A stretch of 64,000 nucleotides of DNA, taken from the NCBI RefSeq assembly GCF_005222705.1, contig NZ_STGF01000010.1, positions 1 to 64,000 of the forward strand, read 5' to 3'. Origin of the DNA: Paenibacillus sp. SY21-1 (lineage in GTDB: Bacteria; Bacillota; Bacilli; Paenibacillales; Paenibacillaceae). The notes beneath the pieces are model-generated. The model saw only the letters and a program-made list of their open reading frames with translations. It had not been told where the DNA came from and did no database searches. Below are positions 53,601 through 60,994 of this stretch, in pieces (position 1 is the stretch's first letter; each line of letters begins with the position of its first letter). Both the position numbers and the translations under genes were made by a program.

Positions 53601-53716
53601 AGCGCTTTATTCTGAATATACCCGTATATCGGAAAGGAAACGACCAGCAGAAAAAAAACCGCTATCGTCCACCATTGTCGCTTCATTGCTGCCTGCTCGT
53701 TGCGTATCTCCTTCAT
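50618..53716 (-). CDS. hybrid sensor kinase with 7TMR-DISM input, two kinase modules and an internal receiver
   Basis: 1032 residues. Signal/anchor helix (about 13-32), extracellular 7TMR-DISM beta domain (about 45-205), seven membrane helices (about 215-420), HisKA with FMANTSHELRTPLHGIVN, HATPase with GTGIGLTITKKL, receiver domain (about 715-830) with Asp in VITDWMMPE and Lys in FLTKPV. A second kinase of LytS/His_kinase type then follows, with QIKPHFLYNALNTII and HATPase PIVENAVRHGV (about 845-1030). The second module lacks its own membrane part. The gene overlaps the preceding regulator by ATGA. The ligand of the DISM domain is unknown. Confidence 0.93.
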   Translation of the reverse strand: MKEIRNEQAAMKRQWWTIAVFFLLVVSFPIYGYIQNKALYDDNPESVQGVLDLTQWDFERDGTIPLVGEWEFYRSQLLEPADFEQRSMTEDQRAIVDVPGRWNSYIAEHGKPESTGYGTYRLQIDASDYKKGTYGIRAPNIRLAHTLWVNGQEVSGGKPGATAEQTRSYNAPEEHYFNWGGSHLEIVVQVSNFDYESGGIIYPLLLGNEQQIKRAGNYALSGDMINTTAFAIFFVFFILLYFMRREERSLLFLSLFCLSVMIYVLTHGEKLMLKMQPDMSYELFMRVQSLSSTSGYYFLLHYVHVSVPNTIKTTAWRISNAIAAAAFIFAVFLSSLNYSKWFPLALTASVYIFGVLLYTLIIGVLRGSRDAVFLISSAICIFVYMIVSTMHVLGQLENTFLISFELLIFVVVQVLMLAKRFSRSFHEVEELSSKLKTLDGLKDEFMANTSHELRTPLHGIVNIAESLLQGVAGSTNADQTRQLDMIVTTGRRLNYLIDDILDFSKLRGGELKLNRRVVDLPSAAQSVLEIIEQLSSKKGLRLTRVWPLGLPPLDTDEDRLRQILFNLLGNAVKFTHNGEIGITAEALPGMVKISIRDSGIGISPDRLGDIFKPFNQVAAEDNNRSYTGTGIGLTITKKLIELNGGSIGVSSEPGVGSVFYFTLPIASEQAIAAEQVAASRQILALPPSEQRGADNVAPKARAGLNSLTVLAVDDDPVNLQVLINLLSMENYTVIAVRSGAEALKALSGARRIDLVITDWMMPEMSGIELCRHIRERYSLSELPVLMLTARSLAGDVETGFTAGVNDFLTKPVDGGVLRARVRTLLELRQLVKTAIRSELAFLQAQIKPHFLYNALNTIISICPTDADKATELLMELSSYLRSSFDFQSREQVVTLDKELELVRSYVALEQARFGNRLQVVYDVDTKLKGLIPPLCIQPIVENAVRHGVTQKTMGGCVTLQVRQEGEYLQIKVSDDGVGMRLGAQGLLGQAIGKRQGVGLRNIHQRLLSLYGKGLMIESKIGEGTTVIFEVPQ

Positions 53717-54849
53717 GCTAGCAGCCTATGGTACAAAATGGTCGTTTCCTGCTCAGGCTGTACGCCAAGCTCCGTTACGAGCACCTCGGCAAACGCTTCA
53801 TAGCAGCGATGAAGCTGATCCAATTGCCCCAACGACTTGTAAGCGGACAGCAGGAGACGGCAGATTTCATCCGAGTAAGGAAATTTTTCCTTCGCCTTTA
53901 ACAATCTGTGGACCGCTGATCGCTCGCGCCTATGGTCCAGCTCATAACCGGCCATGCCGATCAATAGCCGCAAATATTGATGCTGCAGCTTCAGACGCTT
54001 CGTTTCCGCCCATTCGTAATTATGATCCTCGAGATAATCGCCTATGTATAGAGATGCCGCGTGCTCGTAGCGACTCCAGTGCTGTCTGTATTGATACGGC
54101 TCCTGATCCACAATTTGCTCAAACAGCTCAATGTCGGTTACGATCCCATTCGAGCCCAGCCGGTAGCTATCCTCGGAATAGTCTATCGTTACCGCTGCAT
54201 CCCACTCCTTCAGCAGCCAGCGGATGCGGGATACGGAGTGATGCAGATACGATATCGCTTTATCCTGCTCGTATTCCCTCCAGAGCGCTGTAATCAGCCG
54301 TTCCTTTGTCACCCAGGTTCCTTTGAAATGAAGAAGATACGCAAACATCTCCTGCGCCTTCTTGGTCCGAAACCTGATCTTCCCCGTATCGGACGAGTCG
54401 CTTGCAAGCAGCTCCAGTCTGCCCATGCAGCGAACCGCATGCGGCTTGACCGACTCCGCTTCCTCCGGCTGCCTGCCCTTGATCTGGCTCGCATAATGCT
54501 CATAGCGGTCGATCGTTTTGACCACGCGGGAAATGGCCACCGGCTTCAGCAAGTAATCCAGCACGTCGAGCTCAAAGGCTTCAACGGCAAAATCCGAATA
54601 AGCGGTAATATACACAATGCGAACCGATTCATCGATCTCCCGAATCCGCTTGGCCGCTTCCAGTCCATTCATCTCGGGCATCCCGATATCGAGAAACACG
54701 ATGTCAACCGGGTCAACTTGCATATGGTCCAATCCCTTTTGCGCAGATGTATATTTGCCTGTAATCTCCACCCGGCCATCAGCGAGCAATAAGCGCTCCA
54801 GATGCACCAGTGCCGGCTCTTCGTCGTCAATCAGCATAACCTTCAGCAT
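53713..54849 (-). CDS. response regulator with SARP-type winged helix and BTAD domain
   Basis: 378 residues. Receiver domain (about 1-125; Asp in DIVFLDIGMPE, Thr in VYITAYSD, Lys in YLLKPV), OmpR/SARP-like winged helix (about 145-240; KKAQEMFAYLLHFKGTWVTKERLITALW), and a bacterial transcriptional-activator domain of TPR-like helices (about 245-378; AASLYIGDYLEDHNYEWAETKR). It is co-transcribed with and overlaps the large hybrid kinase, its probable partner. REC-BTAD regulators are found in Bacillota, but most BTAD proteins are actinobacterial antibiotic activators without a receiver. Confidence 0.9.
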   Translation of the reverse strand: MLKVMLIDDEEPALVHLERLLLADGRVEITGKYTSAQKGLDHMQVDPVDIVFLDIGMPEMNGLEAAKRIREIDESVRIVYITAYSDFAVEAFELDVLDYLLKPVAISRVVKTIDRYEHYASQIKGRQPEEAESVKPHAVRCMGRLELLASDSSDTGKIRFRTKKAQEMFAYLLHFKGTWVTKERLITALWREYEQDKAISYLHHSVSRIRWLLKEWDAAVTIDYSEDSYRLGSNGIVTDIELFEQIVDQEPYQYRQHWSRYEHAASLYIGDYLEDHNYEWAETKRLKLQHQYLRLLIGMAGYELDHRRERSAVHRLLKAKEKFPYSDEICRLLLSAYKSLGQLDQLHRCYEAFAEVLVTELGVQPEQETTILYHRLLA

Positions 54850-55045
54850 TGCTTAAGCCGTACTCCTCTCTGCCGCAGCAGCTATACAGGCTGCCTCTTA
54901 TCTCTCGCTATGCCCCATATTATAGCGGAAAAGCCCTCGCATGTTCTATACTTTTAGCGCTTTTTCAACAGTCGTTTTTTCACAATCGCATGTTCAAACA
55001 AAGCCTAAGCGGGTAATAGGAAGAAGTAGGGAAAGGAGTGATAGC

Positions 55046-55861
55046 ATGAGTCATTATATCGAGGTTGAGAAAAATATCCGCATCCATGTATGCGATATCG
55101 GGACAGGCACTCCGGTCATTTTTCTGCATGGCTGGCCGCTGAGCAGCAGAATGTTCGAAGCGCAGTTCACGCTGCTGTCGGAGCAAGGCTTCCGCTGCAT
55201 CGGCATCGACCAGCGCGGCTTCGGCAAATCCCATGCGCCAGCCTTCGGCTACGATTACAACAGGCTTGCCGACGACGTTCACGCCGTCATTCGCTATTTA
55301 AAGCTGGAGCATGCGGTGCTGATCGGATTTTCCGTCGGCGGCGCGATTGCGATTCGTTACATGTCCCGCCACGGAGGCTACGGCATTCGCAAGTTAGCGC
55401 TGATCGGCGCAGCCGCTCCCTCGTTTACGAAGCGCGAGCATTTTCCTTACGGAATGACGCAGGAGGAGGCCGACGGCAAAATTGCCGCCATGCGCCGGGA
55501 CCGTCCCCGGTTCCTGCAAAGCTTCGAATCGGAATTCGTAGCGGCCAAGCAAGGGGAAGGCATCAGCGCGTCCATGAGCGAGTGGCTGCATCATTTGGGA
55601 CTGGAGGCTGCGGAATGGGCGACCGTTCGTACGTTTCAATCGTTGCGCGATGAGGACCTGCGGCCGGATTTGCCCAGCGTCGCTGTGCCGACCGTTATTT
55701 TTCAAGGTTTGCTTGACAAAATTTGTCCGCCGGCTTTCTCCAAAGCGCTGCTGGCCGGCATCGACGGCTCAACGCTCGTTGCCTTCGAGCATAGCGGACA
55801 CGGCATTCTCTATGACGAACCCGCCCGCTTCAATAAAGAGCTGCTTGACTTTCTCCGTTAA
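55046..55861 (+). CDS. alpha/beta-hydrolase (haloperoxidase/esterase-like)
   Basis: 271 residues. Oxyanion region LHGWPLSSRMFEAQ, nucleophile elbow GFSVGGAIA (Ser about 97), acid in QGLLDKICPP and histidine in HSGHGILYDEP near the end, so the triad is complete. Fits the non-haem chloroperoxidase/esterase group; the real substrate is unknown. AAAGGAG lies seven bases before ATG 55046; the frame is open 35 codons upstream without a ribosome site. Single gene, ending at a terminator shared with the convergent PfpI gene. Confidence 0.88.
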   Translation: MSHYIEVEKNIRIHVCDIGTGTPVIFLHGWPLSSRMFEAQFTLLSEQGFRCIGIDQRGFGKSHAPAFGYDYNRLADDVHAVIRYLKLEHAVLIGFSVGGAIAIRYMSRHGGYGIRKLALIGAAAPSFTKREHFPYGMTQEEADGKIAAMRRDRPRFLQSFESEFVAAKQGEGISASMSEWLHHLGLEAAEWATVRTFQSLRDEDLRPDLPSVAVPTVIFQGLLDKICPPAFSKALLAGIDGSTLVAFEHSGHGILYDEPARFNKELLDFLR

Positions 55862-55865
55862 AAAG

Positions 55866-55918
55866 GCGAAAAAAGCTGTCCCGCGAGCGGTTTCCTTCCG
55901 CCAGGGACAGCTTTCCAT
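55866..55918. terminator. bidirectional terminator at 55.9 kb
   Basis: AAAGCTGTCCC and GGGACAGCTTT form an 11-bp perfect stem around a partly self-paired loop (GCGG...CCGC). On the minus strand it runs into TTTTTTCGCC. It separates convergent genes. Confidence 0.85.
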
Positions 55919-55946
55919 CGTCATGACTGGAGATGGGAATTCAGCG

Positions 55947-56477
55947 CTACCAGGCGTTGACGCCAAGCCGCTCTATCGTTTCCCTAATAAAAGCCGGCTC
56001 ATCCTCCGGCGTTCGCGACGTAATCAGATTGCCGTCGACAACTACCTCGCGATCTACAAACTTGCCGCCTGCCGCTTCCACTTCTTCGGAAATGCCCGGA
56101 TAGGCGGTCAAGGTACGGCCCTGCAGCAAACCGGCCGCGGCCAGTACCTGCGGTCCGTGGCAAATCGCGGAGATCGTCGCGCCGGCCTTGTCCGCTTCGC
56201 GGACGAATGCTTGCACCGCTTCGTTGTTCATCAGCTTGGACGGGGACGTTCCCCCAGGAATGATGACGGCCGCATAATCGCCTGCATGCGCGTCCTCGAT
56301 CGCCAGATGCGTTTTATAAGCGACGGAGCCCTGCTTCCCCTTCAGCTCCTCGCCTGCCTTAAGGCCGATAATTTCCGTTTCATGGCCGTTTTTCACCATT
56401 TCATCGAACGGGTTTTGCATTTCGGAATCCTCGAAGTCGTTGGCCAGCAGAAAAGCTACCTTCTTCGCTTTAGTCAT
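55947..56477 (-). CDS. DJ-1/PfpI family protein
   Basis: 176 residues, PfpI-type single-domain member. Nucleophile cysteine in the elbow AICHGPQVL (about residue 106), the acidic partner in NDFEDSE, and IPGGTSPSKL. These proteins act in protein/nucleotide deglycation or stress protection, sometimes labelled protease. AAAGGAG precedes ATG 56477; the open frame upstream (68 codons) lacks support. A possible promoter (TTTACA, 16 bp, TACATT at 56537-56510 on the minus strand) fits a single-gene unit. Confidence 0.9.
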   Translation of the reverse strand: MTKAKKVAFLLANDFEDSEMQNPFDEMVKNGHETEIIGLKAGEELKGKQGSVAYKTHLAIEDAHAGDYAAVIIPGGTSPSKLMNNEAVQAFVREADKAGATISAICHGPQVLAAAGLLQGRTLTAYPGISEEVEAAGGKFVDREVVVDGNLITSRTPEDEPAFIRETIERLGVNAW

Positions 56478-56690
56478 CTCATGCACGCTCCTTTCAAGGT
56501 TCAAGCCATAATGTACTATACCCCAAAAGGCTGTAAATGAAGCATGCTCTGAATGCCCATGATCGTCCTCCACGCGGCTATATATGCGATGCCGGAGCGC
56601 TTCCAGCCCCAACTTGGACGCTGCCGCGCGGGAACCCTTCGGGAAGCCGAAAAGCCGCGCGAAGCTGCTGCCGTTAACCAAGTCCTTTAA

Positions 56691-58508
56691 TCAGTTAAAC
56701 TGCTGCTGCACCAGCTTGCTGTACAGCGGATGGCTGTCCAGCAGCTCCGCATGCGTCCCCTCGCCGGATATTTCGCCCTTTTCCAGAACGACAATTTTAT
56801 CGGCATCCCGAATGGTGGAAAGCCGGTGTGCGATAACAAGCGTCGTCCGCGCCTTCATGAGGCTTTGCAGCGCTTCCTGCACAAGATGCTCCGAGTCGCT
56901 GTCCAAATGGGCCGTCGCCTCATCGAGCAGCAATATATCAGGATCGCGCAAGATCGCCCGCGCAATCGCCAGTCGCTGCCGCTGCCCGCCGGACAGCTTA
57001 ACGCCGCGCTCGCCGATTTCCGTCTCCAGCCCTTGCGGCAGCGAAGCGACAAACTCGCCCAAATTCGCTTGCCGGAGCGCTTCCTTCATCCTGCCTTCAT
57101 CGGCGGACTCCAGTCCATACATAAGATTATGTCTGATCGTGCCCGCCATCATCGGACTGTCCTGCGAGACGTAGGCCATGCGTCCCCGCCATTCCTTGAG
57201 CTCCAGCATGGCAATCGGCGTATTCCCGTAACGGATAACGCCGGAAAGCGGCTCGTAGAAGCGCTCCAGCAGCGAGAACAGCGTCGTCTTGCCGGTCCCG
57301 CTTGGACCGACAAACGCCGTTACTTGCCCAGGCTCCAGACGAAGCGTCAGCTTGTGCAGCAGCATCCGCTCAGGCGAGTATCCGAAGCTGACCTGCTCGA
57401 ACAAGATCGGCAGCTGTCCAGACGACGCTACGGCCGTTTTCCGGTCCTCCTCCTCTTCCGCCTTCTCGCTCAGCAGCACCGCAATCCGCTCCGATGCGCC
57501 CAACGCTTTTTGAAACTGTGTAAAAAAGGAAGCCATTTGGGTAAACGGCATAACAATTTGGAACATATACAGAATAATCGCCACCAGCGCGCCGCCGCTA
57601 AGCGAGCCCTGGGCAACCCTTACGCCGCCATAGCCGATCAGCATAACAAGGATAAGCAGCATGATGCTCATCATAAGCGGCGTAACCAGCGATACGATTT
57701 TGGCCTCCTTGAGACCAAGCTTGAACAGGCGCATAATGCGGGCATCTCCCTGACGCTGCTCGACCGGTTCGGCAAGCGAAGCCTTTACCAGCCGGATGTC
57801 AGCCAATACCCGCCCCAAATCGCCCTGAAACAGCGCCGTTTCGTCCTGCATCGCTTTCGACACCTTGAACATTCGCGAGCCGAGCGGCCACAAGATGAGG
57901 AAAGCGACCGGGACCGCCACAAGCATGAGCAGCGTCATTCTCCAGTCAATGAACAGCAGCAGCGCTACCCCGCCGATTATCGACACGATGCCGCCAAAAA
58001 AAGGAATGACCTGGCTGATCATAAAATCCTTGATCACATTCGTATCATTGGTCACCCTGCTCATCGTTTCACCCGAGCTGTTGCGATCAAAGAACGGGAC
58101 CGGCAGCCGTACGACCCGCTCCCACAGGTCGCGGCGCAGCCCGCCAATCAAGTGCTGGCCGACATAAGACATCGTATACACCGACACGCCTGAGAGCGCC
58201 GTCTGAATAACAAACACAGCCCCCAAAAGGATGATTGTGCTCATCGCAAGGGCGGAAGCGGACAGCTCGTCGACCAGATTTTTGGTCATCAGCGGAATGA
58301 GCAGCGACAGCAGCGATTCCCCAAGACCCAGCGCAACGGCCAAAACAATAAGCCAAGTCGCCGGCTTGTAGCGTCTGATCAACGCAATAAATTGCCTGGT
58401 GTTCATAGCTGCCGCCGTTTGCTCTTCCCGTGTCTTCACTTGCTCCATGGGCTGCGGACGATGCCCCGGCGACTTTCGTTCCATCCCTGCTCTCTCAGCC
58501 GTTTCCAT
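56691..58508 (-). CDS. ABC multidrug exporter (half-transporter, BmrA/LmrA-like)
   Basis: 605 residues. Cytosolic basic N-terminus (about 1-45), six-helix ABC_membrane domain (about 50-330), ATPase domain (about 365-600) with Walker A GPSGTGKTT, signature LSGGQRQRLAIARAI, Walker B ILLLDEATAHLD and H-loop IAHRLST. It should work as a homodimer exporting drugs or lipids. Start ATG 58508 has GGGGGAG and overlaps the merR stop by 14 bases. It is co-transcribed with, and presumably induced through, the MerR regulator. Confidence 0.92.
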   Translation of the reverse strand: METAERAGMERKSPGHRPQPMEQVKTREEQTAAAMNTRQFIALIRRYKPATWLIVLAVALGLGESLLSLLIPLMTKNLVDELSASALAMSTIILLGAVFVIQTALSGVSVYTMSYVGQHLIGGLRRDLWERVVRLPVPFFDRNSSGETMSRVTNDTNVIKDFMISQVIPFFGGIVSIIGGVALLLFIDWRMTLLMLVAVPVAFLILWPLGSRMFKVSKAMQDETALFQGDLGRVLADIRLVKASLAEPVEQRQGDARIMRLFKLGLKEAKIVSLVTPLMMSIMLLILVMLIGYGGVRVAQGSLSGGALVAIILYMFQIVMPFTQMASFFTQFQKALGASERIAVLLSEKAEEEEDRKTAVASSGQLPILFEQVSFGYSPERMLLHKLTLRLEPGQVTAFVGPSGTGKTTLFSLLERFYEPLSGVIRYGNTPIAMLELKEWRGRMAYVSQDSPMMAGTIRHNLMYGLESADEGRMKEALRQANLGEFVASLPQGLETEIGERGVKLSGGQRQRLAIARAILRDPDILLLDEATAHLDSDSEHLVQEALQSLMKARTTLVIAHRLSTIRDADKIVVLEKGEISGEGTHAELLDSHPLYSKLVQQQFN

Positions 58509-59340
58509 TCGGTTTCTCCCCCTTTAACACATTACAAGAGTTTAATTGCTCAAATACCTGCTCCAAAAAGCGCTCCTTTTCCGCATCGAACATTTGCGGA
58601 AACAGAATCGGGTCCCAGCTTGCAGTCGGCTCTTGCATGGCCTTCATCTGAGCGAGCTCCCCTTCATTAAGCTTCTCCAGCGCAGGGCCGACCACTTCGT
58701 TCAGCAAGGCTAGCAGCTCTTGCCCCGCCTGCTGCGCTTCCTCATCCTGCGGCGCTTTCCCCTGCCTGAACAGCTCGTGCAAGCGAACTAGCAGCGCTGT
58801 CATGCGCCTTTCAAGCTCAAGCTTGACCTCAGGCTCCACTAGCTCCATAAACACGGCCTGAACGAATGAGCTCGGCATATGCTCGGCCATCCATTCCTTC
58901 TGACGCTGCTCGTTCTGCAACGAGCCGATCAGCAGCAAAAGAAGGTCGGTATCCACCTCGCCCGCCCCTTCCACTATGCAGCGGATGCGTTCAATCGTAT
59001 GCAGCACATGATCAAGCTGCTTCCTTTTCTGTTCGAGCAGCTCAACCTGCAAGGACAGCGACTTCGCGAAATCCGGCTCGGGCCGGTTGAGGAAGGTTAA
59101 AATATCCTCCAGCGAAAAATCCATAAACTTGAACGTTACGATCTTTTGAAGCTGAATCAAATCTTTATCCGTGTAAAAGCGATGTCCGTATTCGTTGCGG
59201 CTGGAAGGCTTCAGCAGCCCCTTGCGATCGTAGAATCGCAGCGTCCGCCCGGTTACGCCCGTCAGCTTCGCGAATTCGCCAATCGTAAATTGACGTTCCT
59301 TTTCCGTCTGTTGGCGTTTCGTTTTATCTGTGTGTGTCAT
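58495..59340 (-). CDS. MerR-family regulator of the ABC exporter
   Basis: 281 residues. N-terminal MerR helix-turn-helix (FTIGEFAKLTGVTGRTLRFYDRKGLLKPSSRNEYGHRFYTDKDLIQLQ, about 18-70), coiled-coil dimer helix (about 85-125), and a long helical effector domain (about 130-281), likely TipAS/TetR-like ligand-binding rather than metal-binding, as no Cys cluster is present. ATG 59340 follows GGGAGAGGAG; a start nine codons earlier is less supported. The gene is preceded by a MerR-type promoter with a perfect palindrome. Confidence 0.9.
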   Translation of the reverse strand: MTHTDKTKRQQTEKERQFTIGEFAKLTGVTGRTLRFYDRKGLLKPSSRNEYGHRFYTDKDLIQLQKIVTFKFMDFSLEDILTFLNRPEPDFAKSLSLQVELLEQKRKQLDHVLHTIERIRCIVEGAGEVDTDLLLLLIGSLQNEQRQKEWMAEHMPSSFVQAVFMELVEPEVKLELERRMTALLVRLHELFRQGKAPQDEEAQQAGQELLALLNEVVGPALEKLNEGELAQMKAMQEPTASWDPILFPQMFDAEKERFLEQVFEQLNSCNVLKGEKPNGNG

Positions 59341-59369
59341 GCCGGCTCCTCTCCCCTCTGCCATCAAGT

Positions 59370-59399
59370 ATAGTCCTTGACGTTACGTCAAGAGCAAGC
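59370..59399 (-). promoter_or_regulatory. MerR-type promoter with 19-bp spacer and palindromic operator
   Basis: On the minus strand -35 TTGCTC and -10 TATACT are separated by 19 bp, the lengthened spacer typical of MerR-activated promoters. The spacer region carries the perfect 17-bp palindrome CTTGACGTAACGTCAAG (59392-59376). The transcription start would fall just upstream of the merR start codon, giving autoregulation plus control of the exporter. Confidence 0.75.
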
Positions 59400-59400
59400 G

Positions 59401-60038
59401 CAAGTTTCATTCCTCCGTCCGATCGGCCAAGCGTAAACGGCTGTCGCCGTCCTCTGGCGGCATCAGCTTGCGTATTCGCCATAGACATGCCTTAGTACCC
59501 ACTTGTCAACCAAATTTCCATCGATTCATACACGCAAAAGGAATCACTAATACAAGTCTTAGGAACCATTTTCACAATTATAAAATAAGACTAAAAAACC
59601 AATCGCGCAATCGCCCGATTTCCCCATCCCTTCTTCTATTATTTCCAATGTAATCTTGTTTCCATAGCTTTCTTCGACTAAACGCACCCTATTATCTATT
59701 AAATAGTGTTATTGACATCTATACCTAATCGACGTATGCTAGGTATATCGCGTTTTACAAAAATATCCTTTACATTATTTTGCACATTCACTCTGGAAAC
59801 CCCAGTACATAGCAAGCGAATAGGGCTATAGGATGAAGTAGAACTAAAGAACTATTCTCCTATCTTCTACGATTAAAGTAACAAAGCAAGCCGCAGGGAC
59901 GATAGAAAGGGGCGTTTGGGAGCAGACAATGGCGCTGCGAACGAGCGGAATGTTATCCCTTTGCCAATCGACTCCATCGCAGCTTCGACTTGCGCTTGTA
60001 TGGGATATCCGACATCCATTCTACGGAGGTTATGACTC
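59401..60038. other. 640-bp AT-rich non-coding region and long leader
   Basis: No open frame with a ribosome site on either strand. 59401-59711 shows nothing recognisable. 59712-59747 is the promoter/dyad above. 59750-60038 would be transcribed as a leader. In it, ATAGGA/TCCTAT (59828-59833 with 59858-59863) and GTAGAA/TTCTAC (59838-59843 with 59865-59870) are two stems that cannot form in a simple nested way, so alternative structures are possible. I could not match it to a known riboswitch. Confidence 0.5.
59712..59746 (+). promoter_or_regulatory. strong promoter with operator-like dyad upstream of the stalk-domain gene
   Basis: Perfect -35 TTGACA (59712-59717), 17-bp spacer, -10 TATGCT (59735-59740). 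An inverted repeat, TATACCTA and TAGGTATA with central ACGT, spans 59720-59747 and straddles the spacer and -10. A repressor bound there would block the promoter. The transcript would have a leader of about 290 nt before ATG 60039. Confidence 0.65.
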
Positions 60039-60884
60039 ATGAAAATGAAGAAATCGGTATTTATCGGCTCGCTGCTCACCTGCAGCCTCGTATTCGGCGC
60101 CATTGGAGCGGGAGCCTCCACCGGCATACAAAAAATACAAGCCGCTTTAAACTATAACATCACGTTCAAGGTGGACGGCAAGGCTTGGACGCCTACCGAC
60201 AGCTCAGGAAAGACGCTTGCTCCGATTGTATACAACGGCACAACGTATTTGCCGCTGCGCGCAGCAGCAAATGCGCTGGGCGCTACGCTCGAATTTAACA
60301 GCGGCACGCAGCAGGTTACTCTCGACAGCGGCGCATCGGGCATCCCTTACAACGACATCGCAGCCTCTCCGACTCCTGCGCCCACGACTAAGCCGGACGC
60401 CGTTGTAGAAACCGCTGCATCAGCTGGTAAAATCATCAAGCTTGAGGGCACAACGTCCGCCATGACCGAGAAAATGCAAGCGCAGGCCGCCATTTTATTG
60501 AAAGCTTTTGCCGCGGATCTTAAAGCGGGCAAGCCAACTAAAGTTCACGCCTATATGGATGCGTACATGTCGGACAAACGGGAAAACTCGCCGATCAGCC
60601 AGGGCAGAAGCTACTTCAAGGACAGCTACACCGCCCATCTGAATGATGTCCTTGCCAGCAACAGCGCCGGAACCATTACGTCCTATGTCAAATCGATTGA
60701 AACGGTCAAGGCTAGCCAGATTGAGACGGATTACATATCCGGGAAATCCGAAACGAGCCAGTCCTACAAATACAGATTCCAACCGGAAGGCTGGGATTCA
60801 TTCAGCTCCATCTACGTTTCCTTTACCTTCTCTGCTGACAAGAATGGAAGCAGCACTTATATTCTTGCTGGAATCGACTTCTAG
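60039..60884 (+). CDS. secreted stalk-domain protein
   Basis: 281 residues. Signal peptide (about 1-26, ending at AGAS), a copper-amine-oxidase-N/stalk domain (about 40-95; YNITFKVDGKAWTPTDSSGKTLAPIVYNGTTYLPLRAAANALGATLEF), a Pro/Thr/Ala linker (about 108-128), then an unrecognised domain (about 130-281; MTEKMQAQAAILLKAFAADLKAGKP...). CGGAGG precedes ATG 60039. Probably surface-exposed or secreted; function unknown. Confidence 0.8.
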   Translation: MKMKKSVFIGSLLTCSLVFGAIGAGASTGIQKIQAALNYNITFKVDGKAWTPTDSSGKTLAPIVYNGTTYLPLRAAANALGATLEFNSGTQQVTLDSGASGIPYNDIAASPTPAPTTKPDAVVETAASAGKIIKLEGTTSAMTEKMQAQAAILLKAFAADLKAGKPTKVHAYMDAYMSDKRENSPISQGRSYFKDSYTAHLNDVLASNSAGTITSYVKSIETVKASQIETDYISGKSETSQSYKYRFQPEGWDSFSSIYVSFTFSADKNGSSTYILAGIDF

Positions 60885-60900
60885 ATCGCTGAACATGATA

Positions 60901-60960
60901 GAAAAAAAAGAAACCGCGCAGCAGCCTGTATATGGCATGATGCACGGTTTCTTTTTTTCA
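60901..60960 (+). terminator. terminator of the stalk-domain gene
   Basis: AAAGAAACCG and CGGTTTCTTT form a 10-bp stem with a 28-base loop, followed by TTTTTTC on the plus strand. The minus strand has a matching run (stem preceded by AAAAAAG), so it may also end the efflux operon. Confidence 0.85.
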
Positions 60961-60994
60961 AGATAAGCTCTGCTTGCACGATTGCGCCTGTACG

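Noticed and set aside
56730..58193. 487-codon plus-strand frame opposite the ABC exporter gene
   Set aside because: The opposite strand encodes an intact ABC exporter with all motifs; the plus-strand product is Arg/Gln/His-rich low-complexity sequence, typical of an antisense shadow.
59750..60038. Riboswitch (c-di-GMP, ydaO, ykkC types) in the leader of the stalk-domain gene
   Set aside because: Fragments such as GCAAGCCGCAGGGACG recall riboswitch cores, but I could not align any complete consensus.
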